Part shown: positions 16,026-24,979 of the stretch, one piece after another | How the letters are laid out: every line of letters begins with the position of its first letter | How positions within the stretch are numbered: the first letter of the stretch is position 1 | DNA from: Eubacterium xylanophilum ATCC 35991 | Lineage (GTDB): Bacteria > Bacillota > Clostridia > Lachnospirales > Lachnospiraceae | Assembly (NCBI RefSeq): GCF_000518685.1 | Contig: NZ_KI912470.1 | Location: forward strand, 158,623-222,622 | DNA length: 64,000 nucleotides | Reading direction: 5' to 3' | Program-made: the position numbers and the translations under genes | The notes under the pieces: model-generated | Told to the model about the DNA's origin: nothing | What the model saw: only the letters and a program-made list of their open reading frames with translations | The model's database searches: none

Positions 16026-16940
16026 ATGGATAAGCCAAAGAAGAAGAGAAAAAGAACGCTTGCGCAGGGAAATGCCATTGCGGGATACTTATTTATACTT
16101 CCATTTATTTTAGGATTTATCTTGTTTATGATAATTCCATTGGGTCAGTCACTTATGATGACTTTTAACGATGTTTCTCCACAGTCCGGAGGATTTTCGA
16201 TGACTTGGGTAGGAATTAAGAATTACAAAGATGCATTTATGGTAGATGCGGAATTCGTTCCTACACTTTTGAGTGAGATTACAAAGATGTTGATCAATAC
16301 ACCAGCAACATTGATCTTCAGTTTCTTTATCGCATTGATACTTAACCAGAATTTCAAGGGAAGAGGACTCGTAAGAGCAATCTTCTTCCTTCCTGTAATT
16401 CTTTCATCAGGTGTTATTGTGGGAATCGAGTACAACAATGACCTTTTGAATGATATGAAGGATGTTATCTCTGAGACAAGTAACGATGCAAGTGTAACAG
16501 GAGTTTTGGAAGATATCCTTGTTACATCAGCTAATAGTCCAATGTCTAGATTGTTTGAGTATGTATTTAATATCATCAATCAGGTTTATGATATTGCTAT
16601 TGCATCTGGTATTCAGATTATTATTTTCTTGTCCGGATTGCAGACTATTTCGCCTAGTATGTTTGAGGCGGCTAAAATTGAGGGATGTACTGCTTGGGAG
16701 AGTTTCTGGAAGATTACTTTCCCAATGGTAAGCTCACTGATTCTTGTAAACGTTGTATATACTGTTATTGACTTCTTCCTCAAGACAGATAATAATGTCA
16801 TGGCGAAGATTTCAACAGAAGTAGGAAAGACGAGTTATGGTTTTGCATCAGCAATGGCTTGGGTATACTTTGTATGTGTTGCATTGATACTCGGAATTGT
16901 TGCGCTGATCATCTCGAAGAGGGTGTACTATTATGAGTAA
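16026..16940 (+). CDS. Carbohydrate ABC transporter permease (MalF/UgpA type), set 2
   Basis: A 304-aa membrane subunit. It has a very basic N-terminus (KPKKKRKR), the first span YLFILPFILGFILFMIIPL and the EAA loop EAAKIEGCTAWESFWKITF. A long polar extracytoplasmic loop (about residues 135-180, DMKDVISETSNDA...) is unusual for the family and may contact the binding protein. The ATG directly follows the previous TAA, with GGAGGTGATAAG as binding site at the end of the DUF5696 gene. The stop overlaps the next permease gene by 8 bases. Confidence 0.92.
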   Translation: MDKPKKKRKRTLAQGNAIAGYLFILPFILGFILFMIIPLGQSLMMTFNDVSPQSGGFSMTWVGIKNYKDAFMVDAEFVPTLLSEITKMLINTPATLIFSFFIALILNQNFKGRGLVRAIFFLPVILSSGVIVGIEYNNDLLNDMKDVISETSNDASVTGVLEDILVTSANSPMSRLFEYVFNIINQVYDIAIASGIQIIIFLSGLQTISPSMFEAAKIEGCTAWESFWKITFPMVSSLILVNVVYTVIDFFLKTDNNVMAKISTEVGKTSYGFASAMAWVYFVCVALILGIVALIISKRVYYYE

Positions 16941-17928
16941 AAAAGGAAAATTCAAAAACTTTCTTGAAAGAAATAAAAAGTCTAATGGATATTTGCTCAG
17001 AAAGACATCTTTCAACGTTGGATTTAAGATTATCAGAGCAATATTGATATTCGGACTGTGCTTTATGATTTTGCAGCCATTGTTGAACAAGATTTCCATC
17101 AGCTTCATGGAAGAGCAGGATTTGTACGATTCAACTATCGTTGCAATACCAAGACATTTTACATTGAGCAATTATAAGATTGCTTCATCACTTATGTCTT
17201 ACTGGGGATCACTTCTTAATACAGCATGGATTTCATTGCTTGTAAGTGTACTTCAGATTATCTCTTGTACATTGGTAGGATATGGATTTGCAAGATATAA
17301 GTTCCCTCTCAAGGGATTGTGGTTCGCTGCAGTTATTCTTGTAATTATCATTCCACCATCAACAATTCAATCATCATTGTACCTTAACTTCTGTTACTTT
17401 GATCTCTTTGGATTGTTTAAGATGATTACAGGTCAACCACTTAACCTTCTTAATTCGTTAACTCCATATGTTCTTATGTGTATGGGTTGTATGGGACTTA
17501 AGAGTGGTTTGTACATCTATATGATTCGTCAGTTCTTCCGTGGAATTCCTAAGGAATTGGAAGAGGCTGCATACGTGGATGGATGTGGAAGACTTAAGAC
17601 ATTTATTAGAATTATGCTTCCAGACGCTAAGCCTATTATCACATCATGCTTCTTGTTTGCATATGTATGGCAGTGGACAGATTCATTCTATTCTAATTTG
17701 TTCTTGAAGGATAAGTTTTCTCTGTTAGCAGTTAAGCTTACAGGAGTTTCCGGTGCTTTGGACAGTTACCTTATGCACAGAGGAATCGCCATGAAAGCTA
17801 CAACAGCATACTCACAGGGTATGATTGCTACAGGAACACTTATGGTGATTGCACCATTGATTTTATTGTATCTCTTTGCACAGAAGGGATTTGTGGAAAG
17901 CTTGAGCCAGTCAGGTATCAAGATGTAA
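16933..17928 (+). CDS. Carbohydrate ABC transporter permease (MalG/UgpE type), set 2
   Basis: A 331-aa membrane subunit, somewhat longer than usual because of a basic N-terminal extension (about 35 residues) before the first span ILIFGLCFMILQPLL. The EAA loop reads EAAYVDGCGRLKTFIRIMLP. It overlaps the preceding permease gene, a sign of coupled translation. Together with that gene and the lipoprotein at 18087 it makes the second importer, similar in layout to LplA/YtcP/LplB-type systems for aldouronates. Confidence 0.92.
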   Translation: MSKKGKFKNFLERNKKSNGYLLRKTSFNVGFKIIRAILIFGLCFMILQPLLNKISISFMEEQDLYDSTIVAIPRHFTLSNYKIASSLMSYWGSLLNTAWISLLVSVLQIISCTLVGYGFARYKFPLKGLWFAAVILVIIIPPSTIQSSLYLNFCYFDLFGLFKMITGQPLNLLNSLTPYVLMCMGCMGLKSGLYIYMIRQFFRGIPKELEEAAYVDGCGRLKTFIRIMLPDAKPIITSCFLFAYVWQWTDSFYSNLFLKDKFSLLAVKLTGVSGALDSYLMHRGIAMKATTAYSQGMIATGTLMVIAPLILLYLFAQKGFVESLSQSGIKM

Positions 17929-17991
17929 TTGAGATATTCATTTAAGGCATACAAAATATGCACAAATGATATAATACAATACATTTTTCTA

Positions 17992-18020
17992 GTGACATAT
18001 TGGAAAAATGCGTGTATAAT
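17992..18020 (+). promoter_or_regulatory. Promoter of the set 2 binding-protein gene
   Basis: GTGACA (17992-17997), 17-base spacer, TATAAT (18015-18020), giving a leader of about 60 bases. A second TATAAT lies at 17970-17975, and an inverted repeat GCATA-caaaa-TATGC at 17947-17961 may be an operator. This allows extra synthesis of the binding protein relative to the permeases. Confidence 0.75.
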
Positions 18021-18086
18021 ATAATTATAGTTATGAAGTTATTGCGAATGCATAACGATATTTATTTTAAGGAGGTAACAATAACT

Positions 18087-19517
18087 ATGAGAGCAAATAA
18101 GAAAAAATTGCTTGCTATGGGACTTTCCGTTGCACTTGCCATCGGCTGTCTTTCAGGTTGTGGTGGAAATGGTAGTTCGCCTGATTCAAAGAAGACTGCA
18201 GTTGATGACAAAAAAGGCGGAAGTTCAACAAAGAAGAAAATGGATGATTTGGGTGGCATAAATGTCCTTATCGGAGACTGGTACACAACAGATGAAGTTG
18301 GTGAGACAGACTATGCCAAGGCTACTGAGAAGTATCGTAAGGATATTCAGACTAAGTACAATTTCAAGATCAAGAGATCTAATGAGTATTCTTATACAGA
18401 TATGCAGGAGACATACGTTAACGGCGTAATGTCACAGAGCCCAAGTTGTCAATTGTTCTACTTGTATCAGGAGATGGTTTCTGCGCCTCTTATGAGAGGA
18501 CTTATGAAGGATCTTTCTAAGCTTCCTGAATTTGATTTCTCAGAGGAGAAGTGGAATCCAACAGTTACTGAGATCATGAGTATTGGTAATGGTATTTGGG
18601 GAATGAGCAATGAGTCAGAGCCTCGTGGAGGATTATTCTTCAACAAGCGTATGCTCAAAGATGCTGGTATTGACCCAGATGAGCCATATGATCTTCAGAA
18701 AGCTGGAAAGTGGACTTGGGATAAGTTCGAAGACTATTGTAAGAAGCTTACAGTAGATACTGATGGAGACGGTAAGACAGATCAGTATGCTTTAGCAAGT
18801 TTCTCTAAGTACTATTTGCCAATGTGTGCAGCTAACAACATGGCAACATTTGTTAGTCGTAACAAGGATGGTAAGTATGAGAATGCAACAGGTACATCTG
18901 AATTCCTTTATGCTATGAACTGGGGTATGAGCCTTATGGATAAGGGCTATATTATGCCTAAGCCAAACGGAGCTGCATGGGATTGGTACAAAGCTGCATT
19001 CCGTGACGGAGAAGTTGCTATGCAGACTGCAGAAGTTTATGAGATTAGTGCATTCGCAAGCATGGACGACGAGTGGGGATTTGTAATGTTCCCTTATAAC
19101 CAGAAGAGCAAGGATAAGAACATTACAAACAAGACAACTCCTAACGACAATATCATCGTAATGCCAAGTTGTACAAAGGATGATGACGCAGAGAAGATCG
19201 CTGCTGCATTCGACCTTTATACAGAGCCTACTCCAGGATATACTCTTGATGACAGATGGAAAGAGACATATCTTGAGCAGTTCAAGGATACACGTGCTGT
19301 AGATGAGACATTGCAGATGATGACAGAGCAGAAGCACAAGCAGACATCATATCTTCCACTTATCAATGATCTTGATTATGGTGATTTCTGTTACGCAGTA
19401 TATGCTGGCGCAACAAAGCCTAAGAAGAAGATTGAAGAGATTTCTGCTCAGTGGGATAGCAAGATTAGTGATATGAATAAGAAGTATGCAAACTTTGCTG
19501 CTACTCATTCAAAATAA
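18087..19517 (+). CDS. Extracellular solute-binding lipoprotein (family 1), set 2
   Basis: A 476-aa lipoprotein: MRANKKKLL, hydrophobic core, lipobox LSGC with the lipid Cys at about residue 23, Gly/Ser/Lys-rich linker, then a two-lobed binding domain (INVLIGDWYTTDEVGETDY; FFNKRMLKDAGIDP; WTWDKFEDYCKKL). An EF-hand-like DTDGDGKTDQYAL loop (near residues 222-234) may bind calcium. AAGGAGGT lies 10 bases before the start, so upstream in-frame starts are rejected. It is likely the receptor for a second oligosaccharide, plausibly methylglucuronoxylo-oligosaccharides given the GH67/UxuAB genes. It has its own promoter and is followed by a long hairpin with a T-tract. Confidence 0.9.
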   Translation: MRANKKKLLAMGLSVALAIGCLSGCGGNGSSPDSKKTAVDDKKGGSSTKKKMDDLGGINVLIGDWYTTDEVGETDYAKATEKYRKDIQTKYNFKIKRSNEYSYTDMQETYVNGVMSQSPSCQLFYLYQEMVSAPLMRGLMKDLSKLPEFDFSEEKWNPTVTEIMSIGNGIWGMSNESEPRGGLFFNKRMLKDAGIDPDEPYDLQKAGKWTWDKFEDYCKKLTVDTDGDGKTDQYALASFSKYYLPMCAANNMATFVSRNKDGKYENATGTSEFLYAMNWGMSLMDKGYIMPKPNGAAWDWYKAAFRDGEVAMQTAEVYEISAFASMDDEWGFVMFPYNQKSKDKNITNKTTPNDNIIVMPSCTKDDDAEKIAAAFDLYTEPTPGYTLDDRWKETYLEQFKDTRAVDETLQMMTEQKHKQTSYLPLINDLDYGDFCYAVYAGATKPKKKIEEISAQWDSKISDMNKKYANFAATHSK

Positions 19518-19542
19518 TCTGATTAATCTAGAATAGGAATGA

Positions 19543-19594
19543 GAGGACTGTTCAGAATAAGCTATTTGTTTGTTTTGTTCAGTCCTCAATTTTT
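19543..19594 (+). terminator. Terminator or attenuator between binding protein and GH3 genes
   Basis: GAGGACTG (19543-19550) pairs with CAGTCCTC (19580-19587) over a 29-base loop, followed by AATTTTTAA. The large loop and moderate T-tract suggest a partial terminator that lowers expression of the downstream enzymes relative to the binding protein. Confidence 0.6.
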
Positions 19595-19651
19595 AATAAT
19601 TCAACGGAAAAGTATGTATTTAAGTTTTTTTGAAAGGAAAAATTAGCATCA

Positions 19652-21808
19652 ATGAAGAGATATATGGATGAAACATTAAGCTTTGAGGAAAGAGCTAAAG
19701 CATTGGTGTCAGAGATGACATTGGAGGAAAAGGTTTATCAGACTTTGCATAGTGCGCCTGCAATTGATAGACTTGATGTAAAGGCGTACAATTATTGGAA
19801 TGAGGCACTTCACGGAGTTGCTAGAGCAGGTACAGCTACTGTATTTCCGCAAGCTATCGGTCTTGCGGCAACTTTTGATGAAGATTTGGTAGAGAAAATA
19901 GCAGTGACCATATCTGACGAGGGACGCGCTAAGTTCAACGCTCAGCAAAAATATGGTGACTATGATATATATAAGGGACTTACATTTTGGTCTCCAAATG
20001 TCAATATTTTTAGGGATCCCAGATGGGGAAGAGGACATGAGACTTTTGGTGAGGACCCGTATCTCACATCAAGATTAGGAGTGAGATTTATCAATGGTAT
20101 GCAAGGAAACCATGAAAAATACATGAAAGTTGCAGCATGTGCCAAGCATTTTGCTGTTCACTCAGGTCCGGAAGACGAGAGACATAGTTTCAATGCTGTT
20201 GTTTCTGAAAAAGATTTGCGAGAGACATATTTGCCGGCATTCAAGGCATGTGTCAAGGAAGCTGGCGTCGAGGTTGTCATGGGGGCATACAATAGAACCA
20301 ATGGTGAGCCTTGCTGTGGTAGCAAGAGACTCCTCGTTGATATCCTTAGAGGCGAGTGGAACTTTAAAGGTCATGTGACATCTGATTGTTGGGCAATAAA
20401 AGATTTCCATGAGTACCATATGGTTACCTCTACTCCTGTAGAAAGCGTTGCCTTGGCGATGAATATGGGATGTGACTTGAATTGTGGAAACATCTACGGC
20501 AATCTTCTCAAGGCAGTTAAGGACGGACTTGTCGAGGAAGAAACTATCACGAGAGCAGTAGAGAGATTGTTTACTACTCGAATGAAGCTCGGACTATTTG
20601 ACAAAAAGGAAAATGTTCCGTATAACACTATTGATTATAGCATTGTGGACAGTAAGGAACATAAGCAGATAAATGAAGAGGCTGCAAGAGCCAGTATCGT
20701 ACTTGCCAAGAATGAAGGTAATATGCTCCCTCTTGATAAGGCTAATATCAAAACTATTGGCGTCATTGGACCTAATGCCAACAATAGAAAAGCTCTGGTT
20801 GGAAACTATGAGGGAACAGCATCTGAGTATATCACTGTTCTCGAGGGAATTCAGAGAGAAGTTGGAGATGATGTAAGAGTTCTCTATTCTGAGGGCTGTC
20901 ATCTTTGCAAAGATAGAATTCAGGGACTTTCATGTGGAAATGATAGAATGGCTGAGGCCAAAGCTGTGGCGGATGCTTCGGATGTTGTTGTCGCTGTCAT
21001 GGGGCTTGATGCAAGCCTTGAGGGCGAAGAAGGCGATGAGGGTAATGAATTTGCCAGCGGAGATAAGCCAAATCTCTCTTTGCCTGGGTTGCAAGAAGAT
21101 GTACTTAAGGCCCTTGTAGAGTCCGGAAAACCGGTAGTATTAATTGTTCTTTCGGGTAGTGCCCTCGCAATCAAGTATGCAGATGAGAATATTCCGGCGA
21201 TTCTTCTCGGATGGTATCCAGGTGCAAGAGGTGGAAAGGCCGTAGCTGACGTCCTTTTTGGAAAATATTCTCCAGAGGGAAAGCTCCCTGTGACATTCTA
21301 CAATACTACAGAGGAGTTGCCTGACTTTAAGGATTATTCTATGGAGAATAGAACTTACAGATATATGAAGAATGAAGCTTTGTATCCATTTGGATATGGA
21401 CTTAGTTATACAAGCTTTGATCTCAGTGATGTAAATATTTCAACACTAGATGCTTCAAGTGAAAATATTGATATTACTGCAAAACTCAGCAATAATGGCG
21501 AGATGGACGGAGCGGAGACAGTTCAGGTATATGTTAAGTATCACGGTGATGGTGCGCCAAATTGTCAGCTCAAGGCTCTTAAAAAAGTTCACCTGAAGAA
21601 AGGCGAGACAGCTGATATAAAGCTTTCACTGGACAGAAATGCAATGGGACTTTATAATGATGAAGGTGTCAAGGTGGTTCGCAAGGGCGACTATGAGGTG
21701 TTTGTAGGATTGTGCCAGCCTGACAGTAGGAGTGTGGCATTAAAGGGAACAAAGCCGGTTACCTTCAAAATGTCTAATTCTTCTGATGACATTGTTGTAC
21801 CGGAGTGA
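19652..21808 (+). CDS. Glycoside hydrolase family 3, probable beta-xylosidase
   Basis: A 718-aa retaining glycosidase with the usual GH3 layout: N-terminal TIM barrel (ARAGTATVFPQAIGLAATFD; FWSPNVNIFRDPRWGRGHE), alpha/beta sandwich and C-terminal fibronectin-III-like domain (from about 600). The nucleophile is D245 in GHVTSDCWAI, the Ser-Asp-Cys/Ala-Trp pattern of the bacterial/plant beta-xylosidase branch. No signal peptide is present, so it acts in the cytoplasm. Context (GH43, GH67, uxuAB) favours xylo-oligosaccharides over cellobiose. GAAAGGA lies 14 bases before the ATG; an in-frame ATG 12 bases on (19664) is a possible alternative start. Confidence 0.9.
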   Translation: MKRYMDETLSFEERAKALVSEMTLEEKVYQTLHSAPAIDRLDVKAYNYWNEALHGVARAGTATVFPQAIGLAATFDEDLVEKIAVTISDEGRAKFNAQQKYGDYDIYKGLTFWSPNVNIFRDPRWGRGHETFGEDPYLTSRLGVRFINGMQGNHEKYMKVAACAKHFAVHSGPEDERHSFNAVVSEKDLRETYLPAFKACVKEAGVEVVMGAYNRTNGEPCCGSKRLLVDILRGEWNFKGHVTSDCWAIKDFHEYHMVTSTPVESVALAMNMGCDLNCGNIYGNLLKAVKDGLVEEETITRAVERLFTTRMKLGLFDKKENVPYNTIDYSIVDSKEHKQINEEAARASIVLAKNEGNMLPLDKANIKTIGVIGPNANNRKALVGNYEGTASEYITVLEGIQREVGDDVRVLYSEGCHLCKDRIQGLSCGNDRMAEAKAVADASDVVVAVMGLDASLEGEEGDEGNEFASGDKPNLSLPGLQEDVLKALVESGKPVVLIVLSGSALAIKYADENIPAILLGWYPGARGGKAVADVLFGKYSPEGKLPVTFYNTTEELPDFKDYSMENRTYRYMKNEALYPFGYGLSYTSFDLSDVNISTLDASSENIDITAKLSNNGEMDGAETVQVYVKYHGDGAPNCQLKALKKVHLKKGETADIKLSLDRNAMGLYNDEGVKVVRKGDYEVFVGLCQPDSRSVALKGTKPVTFKMSNSSDDIVVPE

Positions 21809-21853
21809 TAGACTAAAATAGAGAAAAAATTGGAATGGAGATTAATAGAGTTA

Positions 21854-23869
21854 ATGTTTAATAGTACTAATTATACAAAGTGTTGGCTTAATTATAAAGC
21901 CATTGACGCAGAAAAAGTACGTGAGTGCTTTGCCAATGTTATACTTATGTCAGCTGATCGAGTTGCAATTACAGCAGCGGAAGAGTATTGCGAGCACATG
22001 GGTGCAATGTTGGATGCAAAAATAGAATATTCTACAGATATAGAATATGAACCTGCGGTGTGTTTGCAGGTTGAGGAAGATGATGATTGCGATGCTCTGA
22101 CCAACCAGTCATTTTACATTGAAAAGAATGAGGACAGTTATGCAATTGTTGGAAAGAGCGGATATGCTTTACTTCAGGGTGTCTATGCATTTCTTAGAAT
22201 GGTTTATCTTGGAGATTTGGAGAAGATTGATGGGCAGAGATACGAGTTCACGCCTTCTATGCCCCTGAGAATTGTAAATCATTGGGATGATATGGACGGC
22301 TCGATAGAGAGAGGATATTCCGGCAGATCATTTTTCTATGACAACTATGAGATGTTTTACAATGACAGAGTGGAGTATTATGCCAAGTTGATGGCATCCA
22401 TAGGAATTAATGCCATTGTGATTAACAATGTCAATGTGCACCAGAATGAGACTTATCTCATTACCGATAGATATTTGGAAATTGTGAGAAAATATTCCGA
22501 TTTGTTTGGCAAATACGGTATGAAGCTTTTTCTCAGTGTAAACTTTGCCGCACCGATGGAGCTTGGGAATTTGGAGGTTTCTGATCCCCTTGATTCAGAT
22601 GTATGCAAGTGGTGGGAAAAGGCGATAGCTCATGTTTATGAGGTGATACCGGAGTTTGGAGGTTTTCTTGTCAAGGCGGACTCGGAGGGAAGGCCGGGAC
22701 CATTTACATATGGGCGAACTCACGCGGATGGAGCCAATATGCTTGCAAGAGAGTTGAAAAAGTACGGTGGACTGGTGATTTGGAGATGTTTTGTTTACAA
22801 TTGTGGGCAGGACTGGCGAGATACGAAGACGGACAGAGCGAGAGCTGCATATGACCATTTTATGGAACTGGACGGAACATTTGACGACAATGTTATACTT
22901 CAGATAAAAAATGGTCCTATGGATTTTCAGGTTCGAGAGCCCGTATCTCCAATGTTTGGCGGATTGAAAAAAACGAATATGATGTTGGAAGTACAGATTG
23001 CACAAGAGTACACGGGTCAGCAGATTGATTTGTGTTATCTAATTCCTATGTGGAAGGAGATTCTTGAATTCGATACTTTTGCCGAGGGTGAGGGCTCCAC
23101 GGTGGAAAAAATCGTTTCCGGGAAGGCCTATGGCAATAAGTATTGCGGAATGGCCGGAGTTATCAATACAGGAGATGATGAAAACTGGACCGGGAATGAG
23201 CTGGCGGCAGCTAATCTGTACGGTTATGGAAGGTTGGCAATGGATCCAAGTCTCAGTGCAGAGGATATTGCCAGAGAATGGATCAGATTCAGCATATCAA
23301 AGGAAGATGACATCGTGGATGATGTGGCAAAGCTTCTCGGTGGTTCATGGGCCACATACGAGAAGTACAACGCACCCCTTGGAATAGGCTGGATGGTGAC
23401 CCCGCATTATCACTATGGACCGGATATTGACGGTTATGAATACGACAGATGGGGAACATATCATAGAGCTGATTTGCATGGGATTGGTGTGGATAGAACG
23501 GATTCTGGAACAGGATATGTCAACCAGTACAATGAACCTTGGCGGAACATTTACGCGGACAGGGATAGATGTCCTGAGGAGTTGATACTCTTTTTCCATC
23601 ACTTGCCTTATACCTATGAATTAAAGACGGGGAAGACAGTGATACAGTACATCTATGATACTCATTTTGAGGGCGTAGAGGAAGTCAGGGAGATGATTGG
23701 GGTTTGGAAGAATCTCGAGGGAAGAATAGATAGAAGAATCTATGATAATGTTCTTGAGAGATTTGAAAGACAATTAAATAATGCCATAGAATGGCGAGAC
23801 AGAGTCAATACATATTTTTACAGAAAGTGTGGCATTGACGATGCAAAAAATAGGAAAATATTCAGATAA
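21854..23869 (+). CDS. aguA: Alpha-glucuronidase, GH67
   Basis: Removes (4-O-methyl-)glucuronic acid from the non-reducing xylose of aldouronic acids. The 671-aa protein matches GH67 throughout: N-terminal CWLNYK, MPLRIVNHWDDMDGSIERGY at the start of the barrel, and a long helical C-terminal domain. The catalytic acid E278 (KADSEGRPGP) and the pair D357 (PMDFQVREP) and E385 (AQEYTGQ) have spacings 79 and 28, identical to those I recall for the Geobacillus enzyme (E285, D364, E392). No signal peptide, so cytosolic. The ATG at 21854 is preferred over an in-frame TTG at 21830, which has no spaced ribosome site. Confidence 0.95.
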   Translation: MFNSTNYTKCWLNYKAIDAEKVRECFANVILMSADRVAITAAEEYCEHMGAMLDAKIEYSTDIEYEPAVCLQVEEDDDCDALTNQSFYIEKNEDSYAIVGKSGYALLQGVYAFLRMVYLGDLEKIDGQRYEFTPSMPLRIVNHWDDMDGSIERGYSGRSFFYDNYEMFYNDRVEYYAKLMASIGINAIVINNVNVHQNETYLITDRYLEIVRKYSDLFGKYGMKLFLSVNFAAPMELGNLEVSDPLDSDVCKWWEKAIAHVYEVIPEFGGFLVKADSEGRPGPFTYGRTHADGANMLARELKKYGGLVIWRCFVYNCGQDWRDTKTDRARAAYDHFMELDGTFDDNVILQIKNGPMDFQVREPVSPMFGGLKKTNMMLEVQIAQEYTGQQIDLCYLIPMWKEILEFDTFAEGEGSTVEKIVSGKAYGNKYCGMAGVINTGDDENWTGNELAAANLYGYGRLAMDPSLSAEDIAREWIRFSISKEDDIVDDVAKLLGGSWATYEKYNAPLGIGWMVTPHYHYGPDIDGYEYDRWGTYHRADLHGIGVDRTDSGTGYVNQYNEPWRNIYADRDRCPEELILFFHHLPYTYELKTGKTVIQYIYDTHFEGVEEVREMIGVWKNLEGRIDRRIYDNVLERFERQLNNAIEWRDRVNTYFYRKCGIDDAKNRKIFR

Positions 23870-23889
23870 TTAGAAAGGATGATTAAAAA

Positions 23890-24960
23890 ATGGATATGAC
23901 ATTGAGATGGTACGGTGAGGGTAATGATAGTGTTACATTGGAGCAGATTAGGCAGATTCCCGGTGTTTCGGGCGTAATTACTGCATTGCATGATATTCCT
24001 GCCGGAGAGGCTTGGACATATGAAGATGTAATGGCCAGAAAAGAGCAAATTGAGAAGAAGGGCCTCAAGTTTGTGGGTGTTGAGAGTATCAACGTCCATG
24101 AGGATATCAAGATTGGTTTGCCTTCACGAGATGAGTTGATTGAGAATTACAATAAGTCTTTGGAGGCAGTTGGAAAAGCAGGTATTCACCTTGTATGCTA
24201 TAATTTTATGCCTGTATTTGATTGGACAAGGACAGACCTTGCCATGCCTCTGGAGGATGGTTCTACAGCTTTGGCCTATGACTCATCAATTATCGATGGT
24301 ATCGATGCCAGTGAAATGTTTGAGAGAATAGAGAAGGCCAGTGGCGGATTTGTTATGCCAGGTTGGGAGCCTAATAGAAAAGATGAGATAATGGAGCTTT
24401 TTGACAAATACAAAGATGTAGATGCTGATAAGCTCAGAGCAAACTTCAAGTATTTCTTAGATGGAATCATGGACACTTGTGAGAAGTATGAAATCAAGAT
24501 GGCCGTGCATCCGGATGATCCTGCATGGGATGTTTTCGGACTTCCACGTATTGTTACTTGTGAGGATGATTTGCTCAAGATTGCTGATATGAACAAGAGT
24601 ATTTACAATGGATTTACATTCTGTACGGGATCTCTTGGAAGTAATCTTGCTAATGATTTGCCAAAGATTATCAGAAATCCTAAGATTGCAGAGAGAATTC
24701 ACTTTGCGCATATCAGAAATATTAAATATGAAAATGATCAGTTGTTCCATGAGGTTTCTCATTTGTCAAGCGATGGTAATTTTGACATGTTCGAGATTGT
24801 AAAAGCCCTTATTGACATGGGATTTGATGGTGTAATCAGACCAGATCACGGAAGAATGATTTGGGATGAGAAGGCTAGACCTGGCTATGGTCTATATGAC
24901 AGAGCTCTTGGTGTTGCCTATATCAACGGACTTTGGGAAGCTATCAATAAAATGAGATAA
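23890..24960 (+). CDS. uxuA: Mannonate dehydratase
   Basis: Converts D-mannonate to 2-keto-3-deoxygluconate, the third step of glucuronate breakdown; an Fe2+/Mn2+-dependent cytosolic TIM-barrel enzyme. The 356-aa length is normal. Diagnostic stretches include TLRWYGEGNDSVTLEQIRQI at the start, MAVHPDDPAWDVFGLPRI (metal-binding His), and IRPDHGRMIWDE near the C-terminus. GAAAGGATGATT lies just ahead of the ATG. It sits between aguA and uxuB, so glucuronate released by GH67 can enter the pathway directly. The isomerase uxaC and kdgK/kdgA are not in this window. Confidence 0.96.
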   Translation: MDMTLRWYGEGNDSVTLEQIRQIPGVSGVITALHDIPAGEAWTYEDVMARKEQIEKKGLKFVGVESINVHEDIKIGLPSRDELIENYNKSLEAVGKAGIHLVCYNFMPVFDWTRTDLAMPLEDGSTALAYDSSIIDGIDASEMFERIEKASGGFVMPGWEPNRKDEIMELFDKYKDVDADKLRANFKYFLDGIMDTCEKYEIKMAVHPDDPAWDVFGLPRIVTCEDDLLKIADMNKSIYNGFTFCTGSLGSNLANDLPKIIRNPKIAERIHFAHIRNIKYENDQLFHEVSHLSSDGNFDMFEIVKALIDMGFDGVIRPDHGRMIWDEKARPGYGLYDRALGVAYINGLWEAINKMR

Positions 24961-24979
24961 ATTAGGAGGAACAGAGAAC

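Noticed and set aside
18792-19337. 181-codon minus-strand frame
   Set aside because: Antisense to the binding-protein gene; Cys/Leu-rich shadow without start signals.
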